A stretch of 43,567 bases of DNA from Bacillota bacterium (GTDB lineage Bacteria; Bacillota; Sulfobacillia; Sulfobacillales; Sulfobacillaceae), in NCBI GenBank assembly GCA_021797515.1, contig JAJZZP010000053.1, positions 1-43,567 of the forward strand, written 5' to 3'. Below, piece by piece: positions 24,885 through 33,985 of this stretch. Position numbers and translations under genes: made by a program. The notes under the pieces are model-generated. The model did not search any database. It was not told the DNA's origin and saw only the letters and a list, made by a program, of their open reading frames with translations. Position 1 is the stretch's first letter; each line of letters starts with the position of its first letter.

Positions 24885-25877
24885 ATGCGAATTACAACAT
24901 TAGGATCTTACCCTAAGATCCCCGCCGACAATGGACCGAGTGTGCGGACAGCCATTCAACGATTTGAACGAAGAAGCATCGGCCTGACCCAATTGGAACA
25001 GACTATTAGGGACCGTACTCACCATGTTATCCAGCTGGCCGAAACCCACCGATTGGATGTAACGAGCGATGGAATGATTCGATGGAATGACATGTTTGAC
25101 GGAGTTGTGCGTGATGTCGACAATGTGCAATCTGCCGGGCTACTCCGGTTTTTGGACAATAATTTCTACTACCGACATCCCCTGGTACGCGGCCGCCTCT
25201 CATTTCAAGGAGGCGTAGTCCGATGGTGGCTTACGCAGGCAGTGGCACTGTCAACAGTGCCACTGAAGGCTGTATTGCCCGGGCCGTTTACGTTTTTGCA
25301 GCTGTCCCAGGACGACAGCTACCATAATCGGCAAGCGTTGTTAGACGATGTTGTAGAAGTCTTGAGACTGGAGGCCAATTCGCTCTTGGATACCGGAATT
25401 CAAGAAATTCAATGGGACGAACCGGCTTTAGCCTATTATCCCGAGTGGAACATTCGGGAGGTCAAGGAGACTCTTACAACCCTAACCAAGAATCTTTCGG
25501 TTACCCAAAGCCTTGCCCTTTATTGGGGGTCCGGTATCCACCGTTGGATTGAGCCCCTGGCCACCTCTGGATTTTCTCGGTTATACCTTGATGCGGTGTC
25601 AGACACTGAAGTAGTGCCGCGACTGCGGGCTGAACCATTGCCCGTGGAAGTGGGATTGGGTCTTATCGACGCACGGCAAGTGAAAAAAGAATCAGTTTCG
25701 GAATTGGTAAAGCAACTCGAGCCAATTTTGCGGGTTCAAGGCGAGTCCCGGGTCTGGCTTCATCCGAACGGCGGCCTTGAGCTGTTACCGCCGGATCACG
25801 CCGAGGGCAAAGTACACGTATTATCCCAGGTGCGTGATGCCGTAGTGACCGCTCCACGAAATGGAGGACTACGATAA
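24885..25877 (+). CDS. MetE-like half protein lacking zinc ligands
   Basis: A 330-residue (beta/alpha)8 protein resembling half of cobalamin-independent methionine synthase. It begins RITTLGSYPKIP and keeps the barrel motif QWDEPAL, but the zinc ligands are missing: there is no HxC motif (the equivalent region reads YWGSG) and the C-terminal DPDCG position reads HPNGG. That fits the non-catalytic N-terminal-barrel type. The ATG at 24885 follows CAGGAG. It is the first gene behind the S-box riboswitch and ends 2 bases before the zinc-bearing partner. It may form a heterodimer with it or bind the methyl donor. Confidence 0.8.
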   Translation: MRITTLGSYPKIPADNGPSVRTAIQRFERRSIGLTQLEQTIRDRTHHVIQLAETHRLDVTSDGMIRWNDMFDGVVRDVDNVQSAGLLRFLDNNFYYRHPLVRGRLSFQGGVVRWWLTQAVALSTVPLKAVLPGPFTFLQLSQDDSYHNRQALLDDVVEVLRLEANSLLDTGIQEIQWDEPALAYYPEWNIREVKETLTTLTKNLSVTQSLALYWGSGIHRWIEPLATSGFSRLYLDAVSDTEVVPRLRAEPLPVEVGLGLIDARQVKKESVSELVKQLEPILRVQGESRVWLHPNGGLELLPPDHAEGKVHVLSQVRDAVVTAPRNGGLR

Positions 25878-25879
25878 TC

Positions 25880-26866
25880 ATGGCTGAGACATTAAAAACC
25901 ACTAGCGTCGGCAGTTTTCCCAAACCTCCTTCCTTGGTCAAAGCCCGTCAACGGTTTCGGCGGCAGGAGATCTCGCTTCAAGATTTGCGTGTTGCAGAAC
26001 AGGAAGCCACTAAGGAAGTTATTCGACTGCAAGAAACTTTAGGCATCGATGTTTTGGTCCATGGAGAAATGGAACGCGGTGATATGGTTGCCTATTTTGC
26101 AGAAAATTGGCAGGGCTTTACCGAGTCGTTACCGGTACGATCCTATGGGAACCGTTATTACCATAAGCCCGTTGTGACCGACCGTGTGAATTATCAGGGC
26201 CCAACTGGACTCACCGTGGAGTCATGGCGCGCGGCCCAGGCGCAGACAAAGAAACCGATAAAAGGCATGCTGACGGGACCTTACACGATTTGCGACTGGT
26301 CGTTCAATGATTTCTATCCCGATCGTCGTTCCCTGATATTTGACTTGGCGCACTTAGTGCACCAAGAAGCCATGGCATTGGCGGCCGCGGGAGCAGAATA
26401 CATTCAAATTGATGAACCAGCTATATCCACTCGGCCTCAGGAGCTCGACTTGGCCATTGAGGCGATGGAAATTGTTACGCGAAACCTTCCCGCGCACACT
26501 ATCAGCCATATTTGTTATGGGGACTTCGACGCCATTTACCCGGCATTATTGGATCTTCCTGTCAAGCAGTTAGATTTGGAAGCCGCCAACGGCCAGTTCC
26601 AATTACTGGAGATATTGCGGCGGGTTCCGTGGCCCAAAGACAAAGAATTGGCGATTGGCGTAGTTGATGTGCATAGTCATAGGTTAGAGTCGGTAGATGA
26701 AGTCAAGGCGGGAATTTTGCGTGCACTGGAAATTGTTCCGGCAGATCACCTGTATATTGATCCTGATTGCGGGTTGAAAACCAGAACTTGGGAAGAGGCC
26801 GTGCAAAAGCTTACCGTAATACAGCACGCGGTTGACCAGGTGCGGAAAGAAGAAGGGTTAAAGTAA
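25880..26866 (+). CDS. core-type methionine synthase (short MetE, zinc catalytic barrel)
   Basis: A 328-residue protein equivalent to the C-terminal catalytic barrel of MetE. Zinc ligands are His210 and Cys212 (SHICYGD), Glu234 (DLEAANG) and Cys297 (DPDCGLK). The homocysteine-contact acid is in QIDEPAI (Asp178-Glu179). It transfers a methyl group to homocysteine. Full-length MetE is about 750 residues, so this is the short form known in archaea and some bacteria, where a corrinoid can be the methyl donor. It is coupled with the preceding half protein and the YitJ-type gene (stop and start adjacent at 26866). Confidence 0.88.
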   Translation: MAETLKTTSVGSFPKPPSLVKARQRFRRQEISLQDLRVAEQEATKEVIRLQETLGIDVLVHGEMERGDMVAYFAENWQGFTESLPVRSYGNRYYHKPVVTDRVNYQGPTGLTVESWRAAQAQTKKPIKGMLTGPYTICDWSFNDFYPDRRSLIFDLAHLVHQEAMALAAAGAEYIQIDEPAISTRPQELDLAIEAMEIVTRNLPAHTISHICYGDFDAIYPALLDLPVKQLDLEAANGQFQLLEILRRVPWPKDKELAIGVVDVHSHRLESVDEVKAGILRALEIVPADHLYIDPDCGLKTRTWEEAVQKLTVIQHAVDQVRKEEGLK

Positions 26867-28764
26867 TGATGGCCGCCGAGTTGGGCACCAGAATCCGACA
26901 CGGGATGGTCATGGTAGCGGATGGGGCAATTGGCACCGGTTTGCTTGCCAGTGGGGCCTCGGTTCATGACTTGCCTCTGCTTCCGCTTCAGTCGCCCGAC
27001 TCGGTGTTTCAATTGCATCTACGCTATTTGGAAGCGGGTTCGCAGATCCTGGAAACCCATACCTTCCAGGCTAATGCTAGTAAACTGGCATCGCTAGGAC
27101 TCGTGGCAGATATTTTCAGCCTCAATCGCCGCGCTACCCAAATTGCCCGCCATGCACGCGACACGCATGGGGAAGAAGCCTATATTGTGGGATCGTTGGG
27201 GCCGTTGGCTACGCCTGTGGACCCGACCTGGGGTACGGGAACAACCTTTGCTGATGCGGTACCTATCTATCAAGAAGCGGTTGCGGGGCTTCTTGCCGGT
27301 GGTGTCGATGGATTTATCGTGGAAACAATGTCAGATGCGTTGACAGTGCAGGCTGCGGTAGAGGCTATTCGGCGCGAATCATCGTTACCCATTATCGTGA
27401 CTTTTGCTTTTTCCCCGATGGGCACCACTCTATTTGGCTTAAGCCCTGAAGACGCGATGGATTTTCTCACCGCACTGCCGGGTGGACCCCCGGATCTGGT
27501 GGGGGCCAATTGTGGCAGTGGTCCTGCACCGTTATTAGATGCCATTTTGCGTATGGCCCCTAAGGCACGGGAGCATGGAATTGGGTTAGCAGCATTTCCC
27601 AATGCGGGAGAACCGACACGACGGGGTGATCGGATTTATTATCCTGCCTCAGCCGAATATGTGGGAAATATTGCCCCGTCCCTTAAATCGGCGGGCTGTG
27701 TCATCATCGGCGGATGCTGCGGTACGACCCCAGACCATATCCGTTCCATAGCCAGCGCTCTGGCCCTCACCACTGCCCCAGCAATCGAGCCGTGGTCGAC
27801 GGTGACTTTTCAAGAGAGTGCCAGTGGGCATGAGACTCACGAAAATCCTTCATGCCCCACGTCGTTGAGGGACTTTTTCGGCAAGCGATTTATGATTAGT
27901 GTGGAACTGGACCCTCCGCGCGGAGTGACAGTGACTCGAACCCTAGAGGCCGCAAGACGGGTACATCAAGCGGGAGCGGATCTTGTTAATATCGGAGACA
28001 GTCCTATGGCACGAGTGCGGATGAGTTCCTTGGCCACGGCTCGATTGTTGCAAGAACAAGCCGGATTACAAACTATCATGCACTTTACGACACGGGACCG
28101 AAATTTGATGGGCTTGCAAAGCGATTTGTTGGGTGCTCACGCATTGGGCATCAGAAATGTATTGTGCCTGACCGGCGATCCGCCAGGGTTAGGTGATTAC
28201 GCTCATGCAACCGCAGTTTATGATCTAGATTCCATTGGACTGGTTCGGGTTCTCAAGAGTTTCAACCAAGGTCAAGACGCCCTGGGACAGCCGATCGGTG
28301 CATCTACCCACTTTGTGATGGGGGTTGGGATAAACCCAAACGGCGAAGATGTGAAATCGGAAATTGAGCGCTTGCGTGCCAAACTTGATGCGGGAGCCCA
28401 TTTTCTAATGTCACAACCGGTTTATGATCCCGCGATCCTGTACCGGTTTTTAGATCAGGCGCCGGATATCACGGGGATTCCGTTGCTGTTAGGGGTGATG
28501 CCATTGGTATCCTATCGTCAGGCTCTTTATTTGCATAACGAGGTTCCGGGAATTGACATTCCCCATACAATGCTGGAACAATTGGCAGGATCATCCGAAG
28601 CGGCACAGTTGGGGATGGAGTTCGCACTGGATTTGATTAATCAACTGGGTTCTTTGGTATCTGGGGTGTATTTGGTGCCTTCCTATAATCGAGTTGACAA
28701 TTTGGTCCCACTCATTGAATATATCAGGCGCGCCTTCGACAGCGCTTCTTCCCTTAACCCCTAG
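26866..28764 (+). CDS. yitJ: bifunctional homocysteine S-methyltransferase / methylenetetrahydrofolate reductase
   Basis: A 632-residue two-domain protein. Residues about 1-305 are a homocysteine methyltransferase barrel with zinc cysteines in GANCGSG and GGCCGTTPDH. Residues about 330-632 are a MetF-type methylenetetrahydrofolate reductase with SVELDPPRG, LCLTGDPPG and LMSQPVYDP. This is the YitJ architecture. It makes methyl-THF and may use it or S-methylmethionine to methylate homocysteine. It closes the S-box operon, and its end overlaps the convergent otsB by 4 bases. Confidence 0.93.
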   Translation: MMAAELGTRIRHGMVMVADGAIGTGLLASGASVHDLPLLPLQSPDSVFQLHLRYLEAGSQILETHTFQANASKLASLGLVADIFSLNRRATQIARHARDTHGEEAYIVGSLGPLATPVDPTWGTGTTFADAVPIYQEAVAGLLAGGVDGFIVETMSDALTVQAAVEAIRRESSLPIIVTFAFSPMGTTLFGLSPEDAMDFLTALPGGPPDLVGANCGSGPAPLLDAILRMAPKAREHGIGLAAFPNAGEPTRRGDRIYYPASAEYVGNIAPSLKSAGCVIIGGCCGTTPDHIRSIASALALTTAPAIEPWSTVTFQESASGHETHENPSCPTSLRDFFGKRFMISVELDPPRGVTVTRTLEAARRVHQAGADLVNIGDSPMARVRMSSLATARLLQEQAGLQTIMHFTTRDRNLMGLQSDLLGAHALGIRNVLCLTGDPPGLGDYAHATAVYDLDSIGLVRVLKSFNQGQDALGQPIGASTHFVMGVGINPNGEDVKSEIERLRAKLDAGAHFLMSQPVYDPAILYRFLDQAPDITGIPLLLGVMPLVSYRQALYLHNEVPGIDIPHTMLEQLAGSSEAAQLGMEFALDLINQLGSLVSGVYLVPSYNRVDNLVPLIEYIRRAFDSASSLNP

Positions 28765-29552
28765 TTGCTCGTTGCCAGAGCCCAGTGAATTAGTGCAGCT
28801 ACCCTATGCGGGCTATCAATTTGAAATTCCGCCCCGGTTATTGTCGTGCCAGACCCTATTCGCACGGTGATATCTTTGCGATTGGCTGCATTAAACATGT
28901 CTTCATCGGTTTGGTCGTCGCCGAACACCAAAGCAACCGACCCAACCCCACTCGATTGCACCTGATTGCGAATAATGGCCATGGCATCGGCTTTAGTTGG
29001 GCCGGGGAGGGGGCGGATTTCTATGCATTTGTGACTGTGTTTAAATGCCAGACCGGAGGGCAGTGACATCGTTGCTAGTGTTTTTTTCAGGGCCTCTGTT
29101 GTTTCGTCATCGGCGAGACGGTAGTGGATTCCTAGGGAATAGCGTTTACTCTCAACATAAACGCCCGGAAGCCCCGACAACTCGTGAGACAATTTCGGTG
29201 CCAAATGGGCGAAATGGTGGGTCGAGGCGGCCGCGCTGCCATGCACCCAGTGCCAATGGGGGCCAACCACTTCAGCGCCATGGTCACCAGAGAGCCAGAG
29301 TCGGGGAATTGACCCGAGAAACCCTCGGAGGTCGGTCATGGTGCGCCCGCTGATAACGGCTACAGTATGGCCCTGCAGTTGGGTAAGTTGCTGCAAATCC
29401 TCAAGCAATGGTCGGGCTACCATTACTTGATTGGGATGAGACTCAATGTTCACTAAGGTTCCATCGAAATCGAAGACCCAAAGCCAGGGACGGACCATGG
29501 CGGGCGGCATCCGCCGCAGCCGCCGATATAGTGCAGTCTCATCGTGATGCAT
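28761..29552 (-). CDS. otsB: trehalose-6-phosphate phosphatase
   Basis: A 263-residue HAD-superfamily phosphatase. Motif I is DFDGTL near residues 28-33, motif II is ISGR near 67, and motif IV is GDDQTDEDMF near 214. The cap region and length fit OtsB. It removes phosphate from trehalose-6-phosphate. It overlaps the trehalose-6-phosphate synthase gene by 14 bases, a typical otsA-otsB arrangement that couples the two steps of trehalose synthesis for osmotic or heat protection. Confidence 0.93.
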   Translation of the reverse strand: MHHDETALYRRLRRMPPAMVRPWLWVFDFDGTLVNIESHPNQVMVARPLLEDLQQLTQLQGHTVAVISGRTMTDLRGFLGSIPRLWLSGDHGAEVVGPHWHWVHGSAAASTHHFAHLAPKLSHELSGLPGVYVESKRYSLGIHYRLADDETTEALKKTLATMSLPSGLAFKHSHKCIEIRPLPGPTKADAMAIIRNQVQSSGVGSVALVFGDDQTDEDMFNAANRKDITVRIGSGTTITGAEFQIDSPHRVAALIHWALATSN

Positions 29553-30987
29553 AACTTTGCGCCACCTGGTCTAAGGCTTCGACAATTTGATGCATCCAGT
29601 CGTAGATTGTATGATGATGGATGTGTTGCCTCATCATTTGAATGCGTTGAGCACGCTCGTTCAGGGGGGTTTGAAGGGCCCGTGCCAATTGGTCGGCAAA
29701 ATTACCTGCATCTAAGGGATTAAAGTGAAAGGCTTCTTCTAATTCTGCCGCTGCACCCGCGGTCTCACTTAACAGTAGTACTCCGCGGTTGTCAAGTTGT
29801 GCGGAGATAAATTCTTTGGCGACAAGATTCATGCCATCAAACAAAGAGCTCACGATAGCAAAATCGGCGGCTCGAAATAATCCCATAAGACGGGGGCGGT
29901 CCAAACTGCGTGGAACATGAATGATTGGCTGCCACCCATTGCGCGAGAACTTGCGATTGAGGCGCGCTGATTCTTCGGTTACTTTTTGGTGTAGAAGTCG
30001 GTATTCGCGCACTGCAGTCCGGGTGGGAACCACGATTTGCAGAAATACGATGCGTTCTTGATACTCTGGATAGCGCTCAAAGAATTCTTCCAATGCGGTC
30101 AGTCGTTGTAAGATACCTTTGGTGTAGTCGCCACGATCTACCGAAATGCCTAACATAACCTGTTGCGATTCGGCTTTATGGCGCAGGGCCCGAGTCCAAC
30201 GTCGGATTCGCGGGCCTTCCACCATTTTTTCGATGGCGGTAATATCTACTGAAATCGGATAATCCCTCACCGTGACTTCCCGATTCGGAAACTTTACGGT
30301 ATGAGTTTCGCGGTCCACAGGATATTTGAGTCCTCGTTCGACGGCCGTTAAAAAATTATCGACGTCTTGAGGTGTTTGAAAACCGAGTATATCGGCCCCG
30401 AGCAACCCTCGGACAATTTCTTGATGTTGTGGACACAGGCGAAAGATGGTGAACGGCGGCCAAGGAATGTGCCAAAAATGGGCAACGGCGACGTCGGGGC
30501 GCATCTCGCGAATGATCCGCGGGAACAATGCCAAATGATAGTCATGGGAAAAAATGGCACCGTTTTGTGGCGCTATTTGGGCGGTGCGCCGAGCAAATTT
30601 GCGATTGACCGTGCGATATGTTTGAAAGTCTTCCCGCGCAAATTTAGTGCGTTCAATAAGCATATGGCTTAACGGCCAGAGCCCTTGATTGGCATAATGG
30701 TTATAATAACCGTTGACCTCTTCGGGGGAGAGAAAGATGCGGTGTAACGTATATTGAGGCGCTTGAGGCGGGACCATGCGCACTCCGTGGGGCGCCGTAT
30801 CTCGGTCTCCGGAACCGCTTCCCCAGGCAACCCATGCCCCGTGGACTTGTTGCAATACCGGATCCAGAGCCGAGACCACCCCGCCCGCCGTTTCTAATCG
30901 GCGGATGCTGTTCGCGATTTTTTCGTCGACATAGGGTTCCCGATTTGTTACGACAACTAGGGAACGGGGTTGATACGAAGAATCCAT
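29539..30987 (-). CDS. otsA: trehalose-6-phosphate synthase (GT20)
   Basis: A 482-residue GT-B glycosyltransferase of family 20. Motifs: VVVTNREPY at the N-terminus, the loop [27 protein letters not shown], the donor-phosphate pair in DRGDYTKGI (Arg and Lys) and [12 protein letters not shown]. These match OtsA active-site positions. The ATG at 30987 is preferred over the GTG at 30999 because GTGGAGGAC forms its ribosome site. It transfers glucose from a nucleotide sugar to glucose-6-phosphate. It lies 52 bases after the MurJ-type gene in the same direction. Confidence 0.92.
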   Translation of the reverse strand: MDSSYQPRSLVVVTNREPYVDEKIANSIRRLETAGGVVSALDPVLQQVHGAWVAWGSGSGDRDTAPHGVRMVPPQAPQYTLHRIFLSPEEVNGYYNHYANQGLWPLSHMLIERTKFAREDFQTYRTVNRKFARRTAQIAPQNGAIFSHDYHLALFPRIIREMRPDVAVAHFWHIPWPPFTIFRLCPQHQEIVRGLLGADILGFQTPQDVDNFLTAVERGLKYPVDRETHTVKFPNREVTVRDYPISVDITAIEKMVEGPRIRRWTRALRHKAESQQVMLGISVDRGDYTKGILQRLTALEEFFERYPEYQERIVFLQIVVPTRTAVREYRLLHQKVTEESARLNRKFSRNGWQPIIHVPRSLDRPRLMGLFRAADFAIVSSLFDGMNLVAKEFISAQLDNRGVLLLSETAGAAAELEEAFHFNPLDAGNFADQLARALQTPLNERAQRIQMMRQHIHHHTIYDWMHQIVEALDQVAQSYASR

Positions 30988-31039
30988 AATGTCCTCCACA
31001 ATTTGTCATCTCTATAATGGTAACACATTGGGACCGAAT

Positions 31040-32632
31040 TTATCTGGCGCGCGGCACAGCGTATCGTGAGCCGAGCCAGCGACGAGCGTCGTCGATTTCC
31101 GGATAATGCAATACAGCCAGTACCAACACAAAGGTAATTCCGGATAGGACAACGCACAAACCTAATCCAAAAAACAGGGGAATCGGACCGACAATGCGAT
31201 CTAGATGCAGCCAGTCGCGCGTCGCTAAAAGGATTAGAAGCATGGGTGTGGCACCGACGCCGAGTATGGCAAAGGTGCGTCGAAATCCGAGACGGTTTCG
31301 CAGCTTATGATCACGGAATATGGCCCACGTTAAGAGGCCAGTGTTTACCCAAGCCGCTGTTGCGGTAGCCAAAGCCAAACCATCGGTATGCATTACCTGT
31401 ACCAAGATCAAATCACCAATAATATTGACCACTATGGTGATTATGCTGAACCGCGAAGGGCTGCGTGTATTTTGGGTAGCAAAAAATAGTTTTTGCAAGT
31501 AAAACGACAGACCAAAACCGGGCAATCCAACAGCGAAATATAGCAGGGTCCCCGCCGTGAGTGTGGTAGAACGGTTGGAAAATGCGCCGTGTTGATATAA
31601 TAGCCGCAAAATTGGAACCCGTAAAATGATAAACCAAAGGGTAATCGGCACAATCACCAGCAGAACTAGGCGAAACCCCTTCATCGCAAGGGTATGGAAC
31701 AACTCTTGGTCGCGATGGCTATGGTGGTGGGACAACCGAGTATAAATTGGAGTGGCTAAAGATGCGACTAACAAACCCACTGGAATTTGAATGAGTACGT
31801 AGGAGTAATTTAACGCCGCTAAGCTTCCCGTTACCTGGGTGGACGCTAGTATTCTGTCAACTATCACGCCTACGGTGCCGACCGAGCTAACCAGGAAATA
31901 AGGCCCTGCCATTTTTATCATTTGCCGCAACAGAGGATGGCTAAAGTGCCAGCGAAAATGCAGTGTGAGTCGCAGATGTTTTAAAGCGGGCCAGGTGACG
32001 AACAATTGGGAAATTACGGCAAGGGTGAATCCCAAAGCCACGCCCCGAATACCCCACAATTTTCCTAGTATGATAATGGTTGCGATGCGTACGACGTTGA
32101 TAGCCACAGGGGATACAGAAGGAAGAAAATATTGCTCGCGCTCTTGCAAGACCCCGACAATAATGCCCGAAAGGCCCCAGAATATTATCGTGGGCACCAT
32201 AATTCGCGTCATTTCGATGGTCAGAGGCACTTCCGGCCCATGGAAGCCGAGTGCCACTAAATGGATAATTTCAGGTGCCAAAGCTTCACCAAAAAAGATG
32301 AAGATCAGGGACAGCACTACAATTGCAGTGAACAATTCATTTAAGAACCGTTGTACCGAAGCGGGCGAGTATTCGGCATCGCCTTCGGTCATGATCGGAA
32401 CCATCGTCGTAGAAATCGCTGCGTTGATGGTGCTAAACAGCAAATTGGGCAACATCGACGCCATTAGCCACGCATCTGTCAATTGGGATGTGCCAAAATA
32501 AGCCGCCATCACGATTTCTCGAAAGAACCCGCTGACACGGCTAATTAACGTAGCGCCTAAGATAATGGTCGCAGACGCACCGATGCTATGGGAGCCGGTC
32601 CGTGACCGACGCGAGTGTACATGGCTTTTCAG
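31040..32632 (-). CDS. murJ: MurJ-type lipid II flippase, apparent CTG start
   Basis: A 530-residue membrane protein of the MurJ/MVF (MOP) family with about 14 hydrophobic segments; it moves lipid-linked peptidoglycan precursors across the membrane. The first ATG in frame is at 32509 (a GTG is at 32512), which would delete TM1 and the conserved SRVSGFFRE motif. The frame is open upstream and contains both. Between the upstream in-frame TGA and that motif there is no ATG, GTG or TTG. A CTG at 32630-32632 has a perfect AGGAGG (32640-32645, minus strand) 7 bases before it, so CTG is the likely start. otsA and otsB follow downstream. An exopolysaccharide flippase role is possible. Confidence 0.82.
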   Translation of the reverse strand: MKSHVHSRRSRTGSHSIGASATIILGATLISRVSGFFREIVMAAYFGTSQLTDAWLMASMLPNLLFSTINAAISTTMVPIMTEGDAEYSPASVQRFLNELFTAIVVLSLIFIFFGEALAPEIIHLVALGFHGPEVPLTIEMTRIMVPTIIFWGLSGIIVGVLQEREQYFLPSVSPVAINVVRIATIIILGKLWGIRGVALGFTLAVISQLFVTWPALKHLRLTLHFRWHFSHPLLRQMIKMAGPYFLVSSVGTVGVIVDRILASTQVTGSLAALNYSYVLIQIPVGLLVASLATPIYTRLSHHHSHRDQELFHTLAMKGFRLVLLVIVPITLWFIILRVPILRLLYQHGAFSNRSTTLTAGTLLYFAVGLPGFGLSFYLQKLFFATQNTRSPSRFSIITIVVNIIGDLILVQVMHTDGLALATATAAWVNTGLLTWAIFRDHKLRNRLGFRRTFAILGVGATPMLLILLATRDWLHLDRIVGPIPLFFGLGLCVVLSGITFVLVLAVLHYPEIDDARRWLGSRYAVPRAR

Positions 32633-32812
32633 AGCGCGTCCTCCTAGATGATTGATTCTTCACTAGTATATCAGGTCTGGTCTCTATGCTTTGTCACGGA
32701 AACTTAGAGAACCAGCACAACGTTAGCAAATTTCGTCTAAATGCTGTTCGTTAGCCCTTAGAACACTATAGAATGAAAAGGTAAAGCGAACGACACCCAC
32801 AGGAGGGCTTGA

Positions 32813-33985
32813 ATGACCAATCCACCATCTCCACGTGGTTCAGGTTCAACCACCACACTGGTACGCATTCGGGATCTCGTCCTGGTGATTATTGGCATTG
32901 GCGTCATTTTGATTGCAACCACTATGGCTCTATCACGGATTGCCAATGTGGTTGTGGTGTTAGTATTAGCCATGATGTTTGAAATTACCTTAAGTCCGTT
33001 AGTGGAACGCTTGGCCTTGATCTGGAAAAGGCCTTGGGCGGTGTTGTCCGCGGTCGGACTTAGTGTGCTGATACTGGTGGCGGGAAGCGTTCTTCTCGTC
33101 ACAGTCATAGCCTCTCAATTAGCCAATCTGGTGGCTCGATTGCCCACTGAGTTCCACATCGTGACCCGCCATACCCCGCGGATTTTGAACGGCCTGTCCA
33201 ATATTGGATTGAAGATCAGTGTGACCCAAATTGAGGATAAAATTTTCAGCAGCATGGGGCAGTTGTCTACATTTATTGTCAAACAGACTGTCGTTATCGT
33301 AACTAATTTGATTGACTTCATTGTGGACGGTGTGATCATTCTGTTCATTACCGTGTACTTGTTGCTGGAAGCCGAACGCATACAAGTGGCAGTGTTGCGC
33401 CTCGTACCCCAGCAACATCGGGAGAGCTTATTAGCGGTTGAACATACATTAACCCGGGTGATTGGCGGTTACGTACGTGGTCAGTTTCTACTGTCCCTGA
33501 TTGTCGGCACCGGATTTGGGGCGGGATGTTGGATCATTGGGTTACCCTATCCCCTGGTCATTGGTGTGTTTGCGGCGGTGATGGAACTCATTCCGTTATT
33601 AGGACCCGTGTTGGGGGCGATTTTGCCTTTGGTTCTAGCTCTATTCAACAATCCATGGGTGGCTGTGCCAGAAGTCTTGGTACTTCTTGCCGCCATACAT
33701 TTATTGGAATCTCAAATATTGGGTCCACGGATCATACGAAATCAGGTGGGACTTCATCCGGTACTGTCTGTGGTGGCGCTGATGATTGGGGCAGAATTGC
33801 AAGGCATTTGGGGCGCTTTATTCGCCGTCCCCGCAGCAGGAATTTTGGTGGCGGCTTGGGTGGCGGCAGTTCGGGTCTGGCGGGAAAAAGTGGTGTTACC
33901 CAGTCAAACGGTCGCCAGTTCGGTACCGCCTGATCCGAACCAGCGACCATCGTCGAGCAAAAACCATGACCAACGCGAACACTAA
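32813..33985 (+). CDS. AI-2E family transporter
   Basis: A 390-residue membrane protein of the AI-2E (PF01594) family. It has a hydrophobic N-terminal hairpin, a soluble central part (about 110-160), and a C-terminal membrane region with GYVRGQFLLSLIVG, the MELIPLLGPVLGAILP motif and the GPRIIRNQVGLHPVLSVVALMIG motif. Members export AI-2-like signals or act as Na+/H+ antiporters. The ATG follows CAGGAGGG. The hydrophilic tail after residue 365 is species-specific. The end overlaps the convergent nucleotidyltransferase gene by 4 bases. Confidence 0.9.
   Translation: MTNPPSPRGSGSTTTLVRIRDLVLVIIGIGVILIATTMALSRIANVVVVLVLAMMFEITLSPLVERLALIWKRPWAVLSAVGLSVLILVAGSVLLVTVIASQLANLVARLPTEFHIVTRHTPRILNGLSNIGLKISVTQIEDKIFSSMGQLSTFIVKQTVVIVTNLIDFIVDGVIILFITVYLLLEAERIQVAVLRLVPQQHRESLLAVEHTLTRVIGGYVRGQFLLSLIVGTGFGAGCWIIGLPYPLVIGVFAAVMELIPLLGPVLGAILPLVLALFNNPWVAVPEVLVLLAAIHLLESQILGPRIIRNQVGLHPVLSVVALMIGAELQGIWGALFAVPAAGILVAAWVAAVRVWREKVVLPSQTVASSVPPDPNQRPSSSKNHDQREH

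Noticed and set aside
31965-32501. 178-codon plus-strand open frame
   Set aside because: It is the antisense shadow of the MurJ-type gene.
31040-32512. MurJ-type gene starting at GTG 32512 or ATG 32509
   Set aside because: This would remove the first helix and the conserved SRVSGFFRE motif, which are encoded in frame just upstream behind a strong AGGAGG site.
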